NCBI GenBank assembly: GCA_017460265.1
Contig: JAFUBJ010000396.1
Location: forward strand, 1-10,116
Origin: Atopobiaceae bacterium
Lineage (GTDB): Bacteria; Actinomycetota; Coriobacteriia; Coriobacteriales; Atopobiaceae
Reading direction: 5' to 3'
DNA length: 10,116 nucleotides
Below the pieces are notes generated by a model. It did not search any database. It was given only the letters and a program-made list of their open reading frames with translations, and was not told the DNA's origin. A program made the translations under genes and the position numbers. Below, piece by piece: positions 1 to 6,657 of the stretch (the first letter of the stretch is position 1; every line of letters begins with the position of its first letter).

Positions 1-267
1 GCGATGGTACTCATCCACGCCGATGTGGTTGGGGTAATAATGCCCAGGTAGAACGGCGTAACGCGCACCCTCGGGCAGCTTGCCGTGGCGCTCGAGGTAG
101 CCAGGGTTGCCTTCCGCGTCAAGGTAGGTGATCTTGCGCGTCTGGCGCACGGACCCTCCCATGGTCACGTCGGTCATCGCGGGGCCGCGGCCATCCACGT
201 CCCACGCGCCCTCCACCTGGTTGGCCGCCGTTGCTCCGCCCCAAAGGAACCCTTCCGGAAATGCCAT
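1..267 (-). CDS. GH1 6-phospho-beta-glucosidase, N-terminal 89 residues (runs off left edge)
   Basis: Glycoside hydrolase family 1 enzyme expected to hydrolyse 6-phospho-beta-glucosides in the cytoplasm after PTS uptake. The visible N-terminus begins MAFPEGFLWGGATAANQVEG, the usual GH1 opening (FLWGxAtAAxQxEG), including the Gln at residue 17 that contacts the sugar. It then has the PNHIGVDEYHR stretch (79-89) that leads to the conserved YHRYKED segment. Both catalytic glutamates lie outside the window, so activity cannot be judged. The ATG at 265-267 is preceded by GGGAAGGAG, a strong ribosome-binding site about 7 nt upstream. The gene starts 15 nt after the ROK kinase stop, so the two are almost certainly co-transcribed. 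It is a paralogue of the complete GH1 gene at 3715-5172, with the same N-terminal layout. Substrate class is inferred from family and context; it could prefer a phospho-galactoside or an aryl-glucoside. Confidence 0.88.
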   Translation of the reverse strand, partial: MAFPEGFLWGGATAANQVEGAWDVDGRGPAMTDVTMGGSVRQTRKITYLDAEGNPGYLERHGKLPEGARYAVLPGHYYPNHIGVDEYHR

Positions 268-282
268 GATCTGCTCCTTCCC

Positions 283-1209
283 TTACTTTGCCTGTGCGAT
301 ATGATGCGCGAGCGCGCCCACGAGGTTTGCCTCGTTTCGATACTGGCATGTGACCAGCTTCGGGGCCGCAAGCCCCAGCCGCTGAGCGTAGGTGCTTTCG
401 TATATCCTGCCAACCTCCGACGCCAGCGTCCACCCAAAGGCCGGCGCGGCGCTGATGCCGCCGCCAATGGCAAAGGCCTCCACGTCGAGCGTGATCTGCA
501 GGTTGTAGATGAGGTGCGCAAAGCGGCGGCAGTAGCCAACCAACACGCGCACGGCTGCGAGGTCTCCTGCCTCTACCAGCGCGAAGAACTTCTTGCCATT
601 GCGCGGAAGCGAGTCGGTGCCCTCGCCATGTGCCACGGCATAGCCCTGCGCGAGCGCCGCAGCCCCGCACGCCTTGCCCATCACTGGGGCGTCGGTGTAG
701 CCATGGGCGGGGCCGAGGTCCTCATGGACGCTCTCCAGCAGAAGCGACAGGCTGCCGGAGCGTTTGTGGGTACCGTGCCACACCTTGCCGTCGAGGATGA
801 TGCCACCTCCAAGGCCCGTGCCCACCACGATGACCACGGCATCGCGCACGCCCGTCAGCGCGCCACCTGCCATCTCGGCCAGCGCGGCACAATTGCCGTC
901 GTTCTCGATGCTCACCCGCGCGCCGGTGCGGGCCTCGAGGTCAGTCTTGATGTTGGTGCCCGCGTTGTACGCATAGCTGCCACCAGCAATGACAAGGCCT
1001 GACTGCTCGTCCACCTCGCCGCAGTAGCTCACCGCGATGCCGCCCTCCGGACGGCCCGTCTGCTCGTAGAGCCCGCAGATTGCGCTTAAGAAGGCCTCTC
1101 GACTCTCTGCTCGGCCATCGAGTGTCCCTTGCGTCAGGATCTGGTAGTTCTCGTCCATCACCGCATGCTTGATGGACGAGCCGCCTACGTCAATTCCCAG
1201 GTAATTCAT
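283..1209 (-). CDS. ROK-family sugar kinase (possible beta-glucoside kinase or glucokinase)
   Basis: A 308-residue ROK kinase (ASKHA fold), expected to phosphorylate a hexose or a beta-glucoside at C6 with ATP in the cytoplasm. The phosphate-1 loop is DVGGSSIK (7-14). The catalytic-base segment is ENDGNCAALAE (102-112, Asp104), the second phosphate loop is GTGLGGGI (130-137), and the adenosine motif is AIGGGIS (247-253). The usual ROK (A)GExGH motif is absent: the region reads HKRSGSLS (148-155). The zinc motif CxCGxxGCxE is also missing, as in the subset of ROK kinases that lack zinc. ATG at 1207-1209 has AAAGGGAG about 8 nt upstream. The gene lies 30 nt after the aldo/keto reductase and 15 nt before the next GH1 gene. 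This context suits handling glucose released by the glucosidase, or phosphorylating a disaccharide so that the GH1 enzyme can cut it. Substrate is uncertain; the repressor branch of ROK is unlikely because there is no N-terminal HTH. Confidence 0.87.
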   Translation of the reverse strand: MNYLGIDVGGSSIKHAVMDENYQILTQGTLDGRAESREAFLSAICGLYEQTGRPEGGIAVSYCGEVDEQSGLVIAGGSYAYNAGTNIKTDLEARTGARVSIENDGNCAALAEMAGGALTGVRDAVVIVVGTGLGGGIILDGKVWHGTHKRSGSLSLLLESVHEDLGPAHGYTDAPVMGKACGAAALAQGYAVAHGEGTDSLPRNGKKFFALVEAGDLAAVRVLVGYCRRFAHLIYNLQITLDVEAFAIGGGISAAPAFGWTLASEVGRIYESTYAQRLGLAAPKLVTCQYRNEANLVGALAHHIAQAK

Positions 1210-1239
1210 TCGTTATGCTCCCTTTCTTCTGTCAAAGCC

Positions 1240-2052
1240 CTAGTACCATCCAAAGAGCGAGTGGCCGCCATCGAGCGTTGCGATGCGCGCCATGTCATCC
1301 GCGCTGAGCTCAAACCCAAAGACGTCGAGGTTCTCCTCCATGCGCTGGCGGTGTGCGGACTTGGGCACCACGCCCACGCCCAGCTGCAGCAGGTAGCGCA
1401 AGGCAACCTGGGCCGCCGTCTTGCCACAGCTGGCGCCCACCTCAACTAGCGTGGGCTCCGCAAAGATGCGACGACGCCCCTCGGTGAAGGGTGCCCACGC
1501 CTGCACGGGAATGCCACGACGTGCGAGCTCAGCACGTGTCTTCCCCTGCGTCCAGTACGCATGGCACTCAATCTGATCGAGCTCGGGCTGCGGCAAGCCC
1601 TCTGCGTCACACCAGGCAAGGAAGTCAGTCAGGAAGCGCCCCTGAAAGTTTGAGACGCCGATGTGGCGCGCCAGCCCCTGCTCGCGCGCCTCGACGAGCG
1701 TGCGCCACATGTCACGTGCCTGAGCGTACGGCTCGTGAATGAGCATCAGGTCAAGCTGGTCAACCTTCAGCTCTGAGAGCGAGTGCTCGATGCCCTTGCG
1801 CGCCTCGCGACGTCCCGCGAAGGGTCGGTCGAGCTTGGTGGTCACAAACACCTCGTCACGCGCGAGGCCGCTCGCGCGCAGTGCCTCGCCTACCTCGCGC
1901 TCGTTGGCATACATGTGAGCGGTATCAAGCAGGCGATACCCCACCGCAAGGGCATCCGTCAGCACGCGCACGCCAGCACGTCCGCGCACGTCCCAGGTGC
2001 CAAAGCCCACCTTGGGCAGTCGGTCACCGTTCTCAAGCCTCACGTACTCCAC
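1240..2052 (-). CDS. Aldo/keto reductase
   Basis: A cytoplasmic NAD(P)H-dependent oxidoreductase of the AKR superfamily, 270 residues with the start chosen here. The catalytic tetrad is complete: Asp43 and Tyr48 in LLDTAHMY, Lys73 in TTKLD, and His106 in LIHEP. Cofactor-site segments GVSNF (132-136) and VPKSAHRQR (229-237) are present, as is ECHAYWTQ (162-169), the equivalent of the family Q-x-E-x-H-P-Y-x-x-Q stretch. It is closest in pattern to 2,5-diketogluconate reductase/AKR5-like enzymes. I chose the GTG at 2050-2052 because AAAGGAG sits 4 nt before it and the product then opens MEYVRLENGDRLPKVGFGTW, as AKRs do. A GTG 24 nt further upstream keeps the frame open but would swallow the ribosome-binding site. 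It leads a three-gene unit with the ROK kinase and GH1 gene. Role is inferred to be carbonyl detoxification or sugar aldehyde/ketone reduction; the substrate is unknown. Confidence 0.88.
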   Translation of the reverse strand: MEYVRLENGDRLPKVGFGTWDVRGRAGVRVLTDALAVGYRLLDTAHMYANEREVGEALRASGLARDEVFVTTKLDRPFAGRREARKGIEHSLSELKVDQLDLMLIHEPYAQARDMWRTLVEAREQGLARHIGVSNFQGRFLTDFLAWCDAEGLPQPELDQIECHAYWTQGKTRAELARRGIPVQAWAPFTEGRRRIFAEPTLVEVGASCGKTAAQVALRYLLQLGVGVVPKSAHRQRMEENLDVFGFELSADDMARIATLDGGHSLFGWY

Positions 2053-2115
2053 AGCACTCCTTTGCAAAGCGGCCACAGCTTCCCAACATCATCGTACGCC
2101 GCAGCGCAGTCCAAG

Positions 2116-2150
2116 CTCATACCTATATCGTTCAACTTGATATGTCTTAA
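2116..2150 (-). promoter_or_regulatory. Candidate promoter of the aldo/keto reductase-ROK-GH1 unit
   Basis: An AT-rich patch lies between the terminator at 2166-2198 and the reductase start. Two overlapping sigma70-like pairs can be read on the minus strand: TTAAGA-N17-TATAGG (2145-2150 and 2122-2127) and CATATC-N17-TATGAG (2139-2144 and 2116-2121). Each is a partial match only. A promoter is expected here because a terminator lies directly upstream. The stretch ATAGGTAT near the second -10 also occurs just before the EIIC-2 gene. Confidence 0.35.
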
Positions 2151-2163
2151 ATGAATATCATTT
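2125..2163. promoter_or_regulatory. Two inverted repeats upstream of the aldo/keto reductase (possible operators)
   Basis: ATATC-N9-GATAT (2125-2143) has the T-N11-A spacing typical of LysR-type sites and overlaps the candidate promoter. AAATGA-ATA-TCATTT (2149-2163) lies just upstream of it. Both are short and in AT-rich DNA, so chance is possible. The cognate regulator is unknown. Confidence 0.3.
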
Positions 2164-2165
2164 TA

Positions 2166-2198
2166 GAAAAAGGGGCTGACGCCCAGAGCGCCAGCCCC
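2166..2198 (-). terminator. Rho-independent terminator after EIIC-1
   Basis: Read on the minus strand, an 11-bp stem (2188-2198 with 2172-2182) closes over a 5-nt loop and is followed by TTTTTCT. One stem position is G·U in the minus-strand RNA but A·C on the plus strand, so the hairpin is better formed in the minus direction. It lies about 40 nt past the EIIC-1 stop and separates the GH1-EIIC-1 unit from the reductase unit. Confidence 0.88.
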
Positions 2199-2237
2199 CG
2201 CCCCAAGGGAAGGAAAGAGGGGTCAAGTAGGTGTTTC

Positions 2238-3578
2238 CTACGCCTCCATCTCGGCCTCGGCAGCCAGGTACTCCTGGTCAACCGAGCGAGCGAACGGCAG
2301 GTAGATGAAGAACGAGGCAACGAGCTCGATGGCCTGCCAGAGAGCGCCCTGCCAGCCGACGTTGAGGAAGCCGGACAGGATGGGAGGCGTGGTCCAGGGA
2401 ACGCTGATGCCGGTGGTGTAGGGCATGAAGCCGATCATCGTGAGGATGTAGGCGCCCGTCACGCCGAAGAGCGGGGCGAGGACGAACGGAACGAGCAGCT
2501 TGGGGTTCATGACGATGGGGGTACCAAAGAGCACGGGCTCGTTGATGTTGAAGATGCCGGCGCCGATGCCCAGCTTACCAACCTGCTTCATCTGGGCAGA
2601 CTTGGCAAAGAAGAGCATGAACACGACCAGGCCGATGGTGATGCCGGAGCCGGTGATGGCGTTGAAGGTGTTCATGAACGGCTCGGAGAGGATGTGACCA
2701 CCGTTGGCGGCCATGGCTGCCACGGCCTCGTTGCGGGTCATGCCGGAGTTCATGAGGCGCTCGACCAGAGCCTGGTTCTCAAGCATGTTGGCGGAGTTGA
2801 TGGGGCCCATGACGGCGCCGACGACGGTGGCACCGTGCACGCCGAAGAACCAGAACAGCGGGATAAGCGTGGTGAAGATGATGACGCCGCCCAGCGAGTC
2901 GGTGATGCCCTGCAGAGGAGCCTGCAGGAAGGTGTAGATGAGCTCGATGGGGGTCTGGCCGGCGACGATGGCGCAGAGCGCGTAGACAACCACGGCGCCC
3001 GTGCAGATGGTGGCAGCGGGGATCAGGCCGGTGAAGGCGGCGGCGACACCGTCAGGCACGCCGTCGGGCATCTTGATGGTGATGTCCTTCTTCATGAACC
3101 AGCTGTAGATGAGACCAGTGAGCAGGCCAGCGATGATGGCGCCGATCATGCCCTGGCCGCCGAGCCAGGTCTTGTCGAGGCCGGCAAGCGTGGCAACCTC
3201 GTTGCCCTCGGCATCAAAGAGACCGGCAGGCACGTAGTCAGGAATGAGGATGAGGAACACCATCATGGAGATGATGCCTGCCGAGAGGGGCTCCCAGCCG
3301 TCGTTCTTTGCCCACGTGTAGGCGATGCCCACCGTGGTGATGAGGGCCGTGATGGCAAACGTGGAGGTGTAGCCATGGGACAGATACGGCACGATGCCCA
3401 GGCTGACGACGAAGTTGGACAGGGACTCTACCGGCAGCTGGAAGAGCAGCAGGTAGACGGCACCAACCATGATAGCCGGCATGGAGAACATCATGCCGTC
3501 CTTGATGGCGCGGACGCCACGCGTGTTCACGAACGCCATGAACGCGGGCACGACTTTGGTTTGCAGAAACTCGCCCAT
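2238..3578 (-). CDS. celB: PTS lactose/cellobiose-family EIIC permease (EIIC-1)
   Basis: A 446-residue integral membrane EIIC component that carries a beta-glucoside such as cellobiose across the membrane while it is phosphorylated by a separate IIB. About ten hydrophobic segments are visible. Family landmarks are the N-terminal AIKDGMMFSMPAIMVG (24-39), the linker ITIKMPDGVP (166-175), FGVHG with His248, and the sugar-binding loop NINEPVLFG with Glu347. The C-terminus ends in FIYLPFARSVDQEYLAAE-type sequence. Length is normal for EIICs of this family, which have no fused IIA or IIB. ATG at 3576-3578 follows AAGGAAGGA by 7 nt. It lies 136 nt downstream of the complete GH1 gene on the same strand and ends at a strong terminator, so the two probably form one unit. 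It needs IIA and IIB proteins encoded elsewhere. The symbol is given by family; exact sugar specificity is not determined. Confidence 0.92.
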   Translation of the reverse strand: MGEFLQTKVVPAFMAFVNTRGVRAIKDGMMFSMPAIMVGAVYLLLFQLPVESLSNFVVSLGIVPYLSHGYTSTFAITALITTVGIAYTWAKNDGWEPLSAGIISMMVFLILIPDYVPAGLFDAEGNEVATLAGLDKTWLGGQGMIGAIIAGLLTGLIYSWFMKKDITIKMPDGVPDGVAAAFTGLIPAATICTGAVVVYALCAIVAGQTPIELIYTFLQAPLQGITDSLGGVIIFTTLIPLFWFFGVHGATVVGAVMGPINSANMLENQALVERLMNSGMTRNEAVAAMAANGGHILSEPFMNTFNAITGSGITIGLVVFMLFFAKSAQMKQVGKLGIGAGIFNINEPVLFGTPIVMNPKLLVPFVLAPLFGVTGAYILTMIGFMPYTTGISVPWTTPPILSGFLNVGWQGALWQAIELVASFFIYLPFARSVDQEYLAAEAEMEA

Positions 3579-3714
3579 TAGTCAGTCCTTCCTTTTTTCG
3601 AACGCTGTACGGATTTCCTTCCGTTGGTGCAAAAACCGAAGCAAGCTGCCCCGCCCACACGAGGTAGCAACGCCACGCTTGGTAAACCGCACCTTCATGG
3701 CACGGTTCGATCCG

Positions 3715-5172
3715 CTATGCAAGATCCTCGCCGTTGCTCGCGATGACCTTCTTGTACCAGGCAAACGAGTCCTTGCGCACGCGATGCAGGTCGCCGTTGC
3801 CCTCGTCGTCCATGTCCACGTAGATGAAGCCGTAGCGCTTGGAGACCTGGCCGGTGCTGGCCGCGCAGAGGTCGATGGGGCCCCAGGTGGTGTAGCCAAA
3901 GATGTCGACGCCGTCCTCCTCGATGGCCGCTTTGAGGTTGGCAATGTGGTCACGCAGGTAGGCGATACGGTACGGGTCATGCACGCGCTCGACGCCGTCC
4001 TCAACCACCAGCTCGTCCTTCGCGCCCAGGCCGTTCTCCACGTCAAACAGGGGCACGTGGTAGAGGTCGTTCAGCATGTTGAGGAAGTAGCGATAGCCCA
4101 CCGGGTCAACCTGCCAGCCCCACTCGCTCTTCTTGAGGTAGGGGTTCTCCACGCCGGTGAAGACGTTGCCTTGCACGGCCACGCCCTCGCCCTTGTGCGT
4201 GGTGAAGGCGCTGGAGGTGTAGTAGCTGAAGGCCAAGAAGTCGCTCTTGCCCTCCATGAGGTCGGCGGCGTCCTCCTCGGACACGACGATGTCCTCGCCG
4301 TACTTGCGCTGGATGCGGCCCGCAAAGCCGGGATAGCGGCCAAAGACCATGGTCTCGGCGCAGTAGCCAAAGACCTCCTGGAAGTGCTGGTAGTTCTCGA
4401 GCACGTCGTCGGGGTCGCAGGTGTAGGCATAGGAGCACAGGCCGCAGATCATGCAGCCCACGCGCGAACCGGGGATGATCTCGTGCGCGATCTTGACCGC
4501 ACGCGCGGCGGCTACCATCTGGTTGTGGATCTCGAGCAGGTTCTTGCGGCCCTTCTCGGCAAAGTGCAGCAGCACGTTGATCTCGTTGAAGGTGATCCAG
4601 TTGTGGATGAGGTCGCCGTACTCGGTGAAGCACACACGAGCGAACTCGACGAACTCGTCGATGAGCTGGCGATTGGCCCAGCCGCCCAGCACCTCGGTCA
4701 TGTAAATGGGCTCGTCGTACTTGAAGAGCGTGATGACCGGGTCCATGCCCAGGCGTACAGCCTCCTCAAAGACCTGGCGATAGAACTTGACGCCCTCCTC
4801 GTTGACACCACCGGCGACGCCCTGCGGGAAGATTCGAGCCCAGCTGATTGAGGTGTTGAACGTGGTGAAGCCCATCTCGGCAAAGAGGCCCAGGTCTTCC
4901 TTCCAGTGGTGATAGGAGTCGGTGGCTACGTGGTTGGAGTAGTGGATATCGTCGAAGAGCTGGAAGTGAGCACCCTCGGGCAGCTCACTGTAGAACGGAA
5001 TGGAGTCGCGCTGTCCTTCCGCGTTGATGAAGTGAATGCGACGCACGCCCGTCACCGGCTCGACCTCAGCGTAGTCAATGGCCACGGGGGCCTTGCCGCC
5101 CTCGTCCCAGCCACCCTCGACCTGGGCCGCGCTGATCGATCCACCCCAGAGGAAGTTCTTCGGAAATGCCAT
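3715..5172 (-). CDS. GH1 6-phospho-beta-glucosidase (complete)
   Basis: A 485-residue cytoplasmic GH1 retaining glycosidase expected to split 6-phospho-beta-glucosides into glucose 6-phosphate and an aglycone or glucose. The N-terminus FLWGGSISAAQVEGGW (7-22) carries Gln17. The acid/base is Glu197 in TFNEIN and the nucleophile is Glu379 in DVENG. Ser439, Lys445 and Tyr447 (within ASTGQVSKRYGF) match the Ser-x5-Lys-x-Tyr phosphate-binding set of 6-phospho-beta-glucosidases. Ala438 rather than Trp before the Ser favours phospho-glucosides over phospho-galactosides. Odd residues: the normally conserved His in the H-x-D/E-x-P loop is Lys151 (TLFKYDEP), and the Arg of the FRxSIxW motif is Asn106 (FNTSISW). 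Length is typical. ATG at 5170-5172 has AAAGGA about 6 nt upstream. It is the first gene after an operator-like dyad (5260-5282), and EIIC-1 follows 136 nt later. Confidence 0.93.
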   Translation of the reverse strand: MAFPKNFLWGGSISAAQVEGGWDEGGKAPVAIDYAEVEPVTGVRRIHFINAEGQRDSIPFYSELPEGAHFQLFDDIHYSNHVATDSYHHWKEDLGLFAEMGFTTFNTSISWARIFPQGVAGGVNEEGVKFYRQVFEEAVRLGMDPVITLFKYDEPIYMTEVLGGWANRQLIDEFVEFARVCFTEYGDLIHNWITFNEINVLLHFAEKGRKNLLEIHNQMVAAARAVKIAHEIIPGSRVGCMICGLCSYAYTCDPDDVLENYQHFQEVFGYCAETMVFGRYPGFAGRIQRKYGEDIVVSEEDAADLMEGKSDFLAFSYYTSSAFTTHKGEGVAVQGNVFTGVENPYLKKSEWGWQVDPVGYRYFLNMLNDLYHVPLFDVENGLGAKDELVVEDGVERVHDPYRIAYLRDHIANLKAAIEEDGVDIFGYTTWGPIDLCAASTGQVSKRYGFIYVDMDDEGNGDLHRVRKDSFAWYKKVIASNGEDLA

Positions 5173-5237
5173 GGTTGTTCCTTTCTACGCCTATCTACCT
5201 GTTGTTATTTGAGTTTAAAGACGTCTTTGAAGCATGT

Positions 5238-5266
5238 ACAATGCCGACTTTTTCAACTTAGAAATA
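5238..5266 (-). promoter_or_regulatory. Candidate activator-dependent promoter of the GH1-EIIC-1 unit
   Basis: Placed by analogy with the EIIC-2 promoter: TATTTC (5261-5266) then 17 nt then CATTGT (5238-5243) on the minus strand. Both hexamers match the sigma70 consensus poorly, as expected if an activator is needed. The distance from the operator equals that at EIIC-2. Leader to the GH1 start would be about 60 nt. Confidence 0.3.
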
Positions 5267-5282
5267 GGTATTAGCTATTTCT
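5260..5282. promoter_or_regulatory. Operator dyad AGAAATAG-N7-CTATTTCT (copy 1)
   Basis: Perfect 8-bp inverted repeat with a 7-nt spacer, 88 nt upstream of the complete GH1 gene. The inner ATAG-N7-CTAT gives the T-N11-A arrangement of LysR-type regulator boxes. Both arms and the spacing are identical to the dyad at 6680-6702; only the spacer differs. The likely ligand is the LysR protein encoded at 6725-7654. Confidence 0.75.
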
Positions 5283-5325
5283 CAATCAGCTAACAGACCA
5301 GCATGAAGTCGCGAAAGACAAAGGT

Positions 5326-5355
5326 GCCCCACGCGACTCCCCAATCGCGCGGGGC
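5326..5355 (-). terminator. Terminator-like hairpin after EIIC-2
   Basis: On the minus strand, GCCCCGCGCGA (5345-5355) pairs with TCGCGTGGGGC (5326-5336), an 11-bp stem with one G·U pair and an 8-nt loop, 20 nt past the EIIC-2 stop. The following sequence ACCTTTGTCTTT is only moderately T-rich, so termination may be partial. The G·U would be A·C on the plus strand, supporting the minus direction. Confidence 0.65.
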
Positions 5356-5375
5356 TCCAAGGGAAGGAAGGGCCG

Positions 5376-6638
5376 TTAAGCTGCCTGCACCTCGCCCTGC
5401 TCCTCCGCCAGGGCGTGTGCCTCAAAGGCACGCCAGAAGGGCAGGTAGATCACGAAGCCGATGACAAAGGCGATCAGCGGCAGCGCGGCCGTCTTGATGT
5501 CGCCGGTACCGAGAGGCCACAGCAGGAACGGGGGCGTGGCCCACGGCAGGTTGGCGAAGAACTTGCCGAACATCGGGGTGCTGTCGAGGAGGAAGCAGAC
5601 ACCCGGGCCGATGACGGTGTTGAGCAGGAAGGGAACGCAGGGGTAGGGGTTGAGCACGAGCGGCAGACCAAAGACGACGGGCTCGGTGATGGTGAAGAAT
5701 GCCGGGGCGAGCGAGGTCCAGCCGAGGACGTTGTGAGTCTTGACCTTGGAGCGGATCATAAGGATGACGAGCGGCCAGATGGCGGAGGGCCACATGACCA
5801 GGCGGTCGATGCTACCGCCGGTGCCAAAGCCGGCGAGCACGTGCGGAAGCTGCGTGGTGGGAGTGCCTGCTGCGAGCGCCGCAGCGTTCTCCTCGAGCCA
5901 CATCAGACCGAAGGGCTGGAAGTTGGAAAGCAGCATGTTGTCGCCGTGCAGGCCCACGACCCACATGAGGTTGGCGAGCAGGCGGGCGCCAAGGTACACG
6001 AAGATGCTGTCGGCACCGGCAGCAAGCGGGGCAAGCACGCTCATCAGGATGGCGATGAGGTCGATGTTCATCAGGGTGCGGATGATCCAGCAGACCCCGA
6101 GCACGATGGCGTAGGGCACGATTGCGGCAAAGGAATTACCGATCTGGGGCGGCACCTGCTCGGGCATCTTGATGGTAAAGCCGCTGAGGATGAACCAGCT
6201 GTAGACTTTGGTCGCAAGGAGCGACACCACCATGGCGACAAACAGGCCGTTGGCGCTAAAGTTGTCGGCATCGCCGCCGTTCTCGGGACCACAGGTAACG
6301 ACGATGAAGGCCGCCATGCCCAGCAGGCCGCACGTCGTGCTGTCGACACCCAGGCGCCTGCCATAGGCCGAGGCGATGGTCATCGAAGCGTACAAGGAGA
6401 GCAGGGAGAGTGTGACGCTGTTCATCCACGCGAACTTATCCGCCAGCGGCTCGAGGAACGGCAGCAATGCGGTTCCCGAGTTGCCAACCGACGGGCTACC
6501 GAGCACGTAGACGACCAAGAACATGGCGCCCGCAATGGTCAGCGGAATGGTGGCCAGCATGCCGTCCTGAATCGAGGCGATCGGCTTGAGCATGCCAAAA
6601 CGCCCGAGCGGAGCCGCGATCTTCATGACCACGTCCAT
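5376..6638 (-). CDS. PTS lactose/cellobiose-family EIIC permease (EIIC-2)
   Basis: A second membrane EIIC of the lactose/cellobiose family, 420 residues with about ten hydrophobic segments. Landmarks in order are SIQDGMLATIPLTIAG (22-37), FTIKMPEQVPPQI (154-166), VVGLHGDN with His231, and the binding loop TITEPVVFGLP with Glu319. The C-terminal FVIYLPFWRAFE stretch is followed by a short charged tail. It is clearly diverged from EIIC-1 (TITEP rather than NINEP, different loops), so it probably has a different sugar preference. ATG at 6636-6638 has a modest AAGG about 7 nt upstream; an in-frame ATG four codons on is less well placed. The gene stands alone between a divergent lysR and a terminator hairpin. 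It is adjacent to the operator at 6680-6702 and is probably controlled by that regulator. IIA and IIB partners are not in the window. Confidence 0.9.
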   Translation of the reverse strand: MDVVMKIAAPLGRFGMLKPIASIQDGMLATIPLTIAGAMFLVVYVLGSPSVGNSGTALLPFLEPLADKFAWMNSVTLSLLSLYASMTIASAYGRRLGVDSTTCGLLGMAAFIVVTCGPENGGDADNFSANGLFVAMVVSLLATKVYSWFILSGFTIKMPEQVPPQIGNSFAAIVPYAIVLGVCWIIRTLMNIDLIAILMSVLAPLAAGADSIFVYLGARLLANLMWVVGLHGDNMLLSNFQPFGLMWLEENAAALAAGTPTTQLPHVLAGFGTGGSIDRLVMWPSAIWPLVILMIRSKVKTHNVLGWTSLAPAFFTITEPVVFGLPLVLNPYPCVPFLLNTVIGPGVCFLLDSTPMFGKFFANLPWATPPFLLWPLGTGDIKTAALPLIAFVIGFVIYLPFWRAFEAHALAEEQGEVQAA

Positions 6639-6657
6639 GACCTTGCCTTAGAGAAGG

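Noticed and set aside
85..1002. A 305-codon plus-strand open frame antisense to the ROK kinase.
   Set aside because: The minus frame has the complete ROK ATP-binding and catalytic motifs and a good ribosome-binding site; the plus frame has neither.
2053..2076. Upstream GTG (2074-2076) as the start of the aldo/keto reductase.
   Set aside because: It would place the AAAGGAG ribosome-binding site inside the coding region and add residues not typical of the family; the GTG at 2050-2052 gives the standard AKR N-terminus.
2151..3581. A 476-codon plus-strand open frame antisense to EIIC-1.
   Set aside because: It is the mirror of a high-GC gene with G/C third positions. The product is an Asp/Gly/Glu/His-rich run with no domain, while the minus strand encodes an unmistakable EIIC.
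3582..3698. A 38-codon minus-strand frame (MKVRFTKRG...) between GH1 and EIIC-1.
   Set aside because: No ribosome-binding site before its ATG and no recognisable content; most likely spacer.
3469..4851. A 460-codon plus-strand open frame antisense to the GH1 gene.
   Set aside because: Low-complexity Val/Ala/His/Asp composition and no start signal; the opposite strand holds a complete GH1 enzyme with all catalytic residues.
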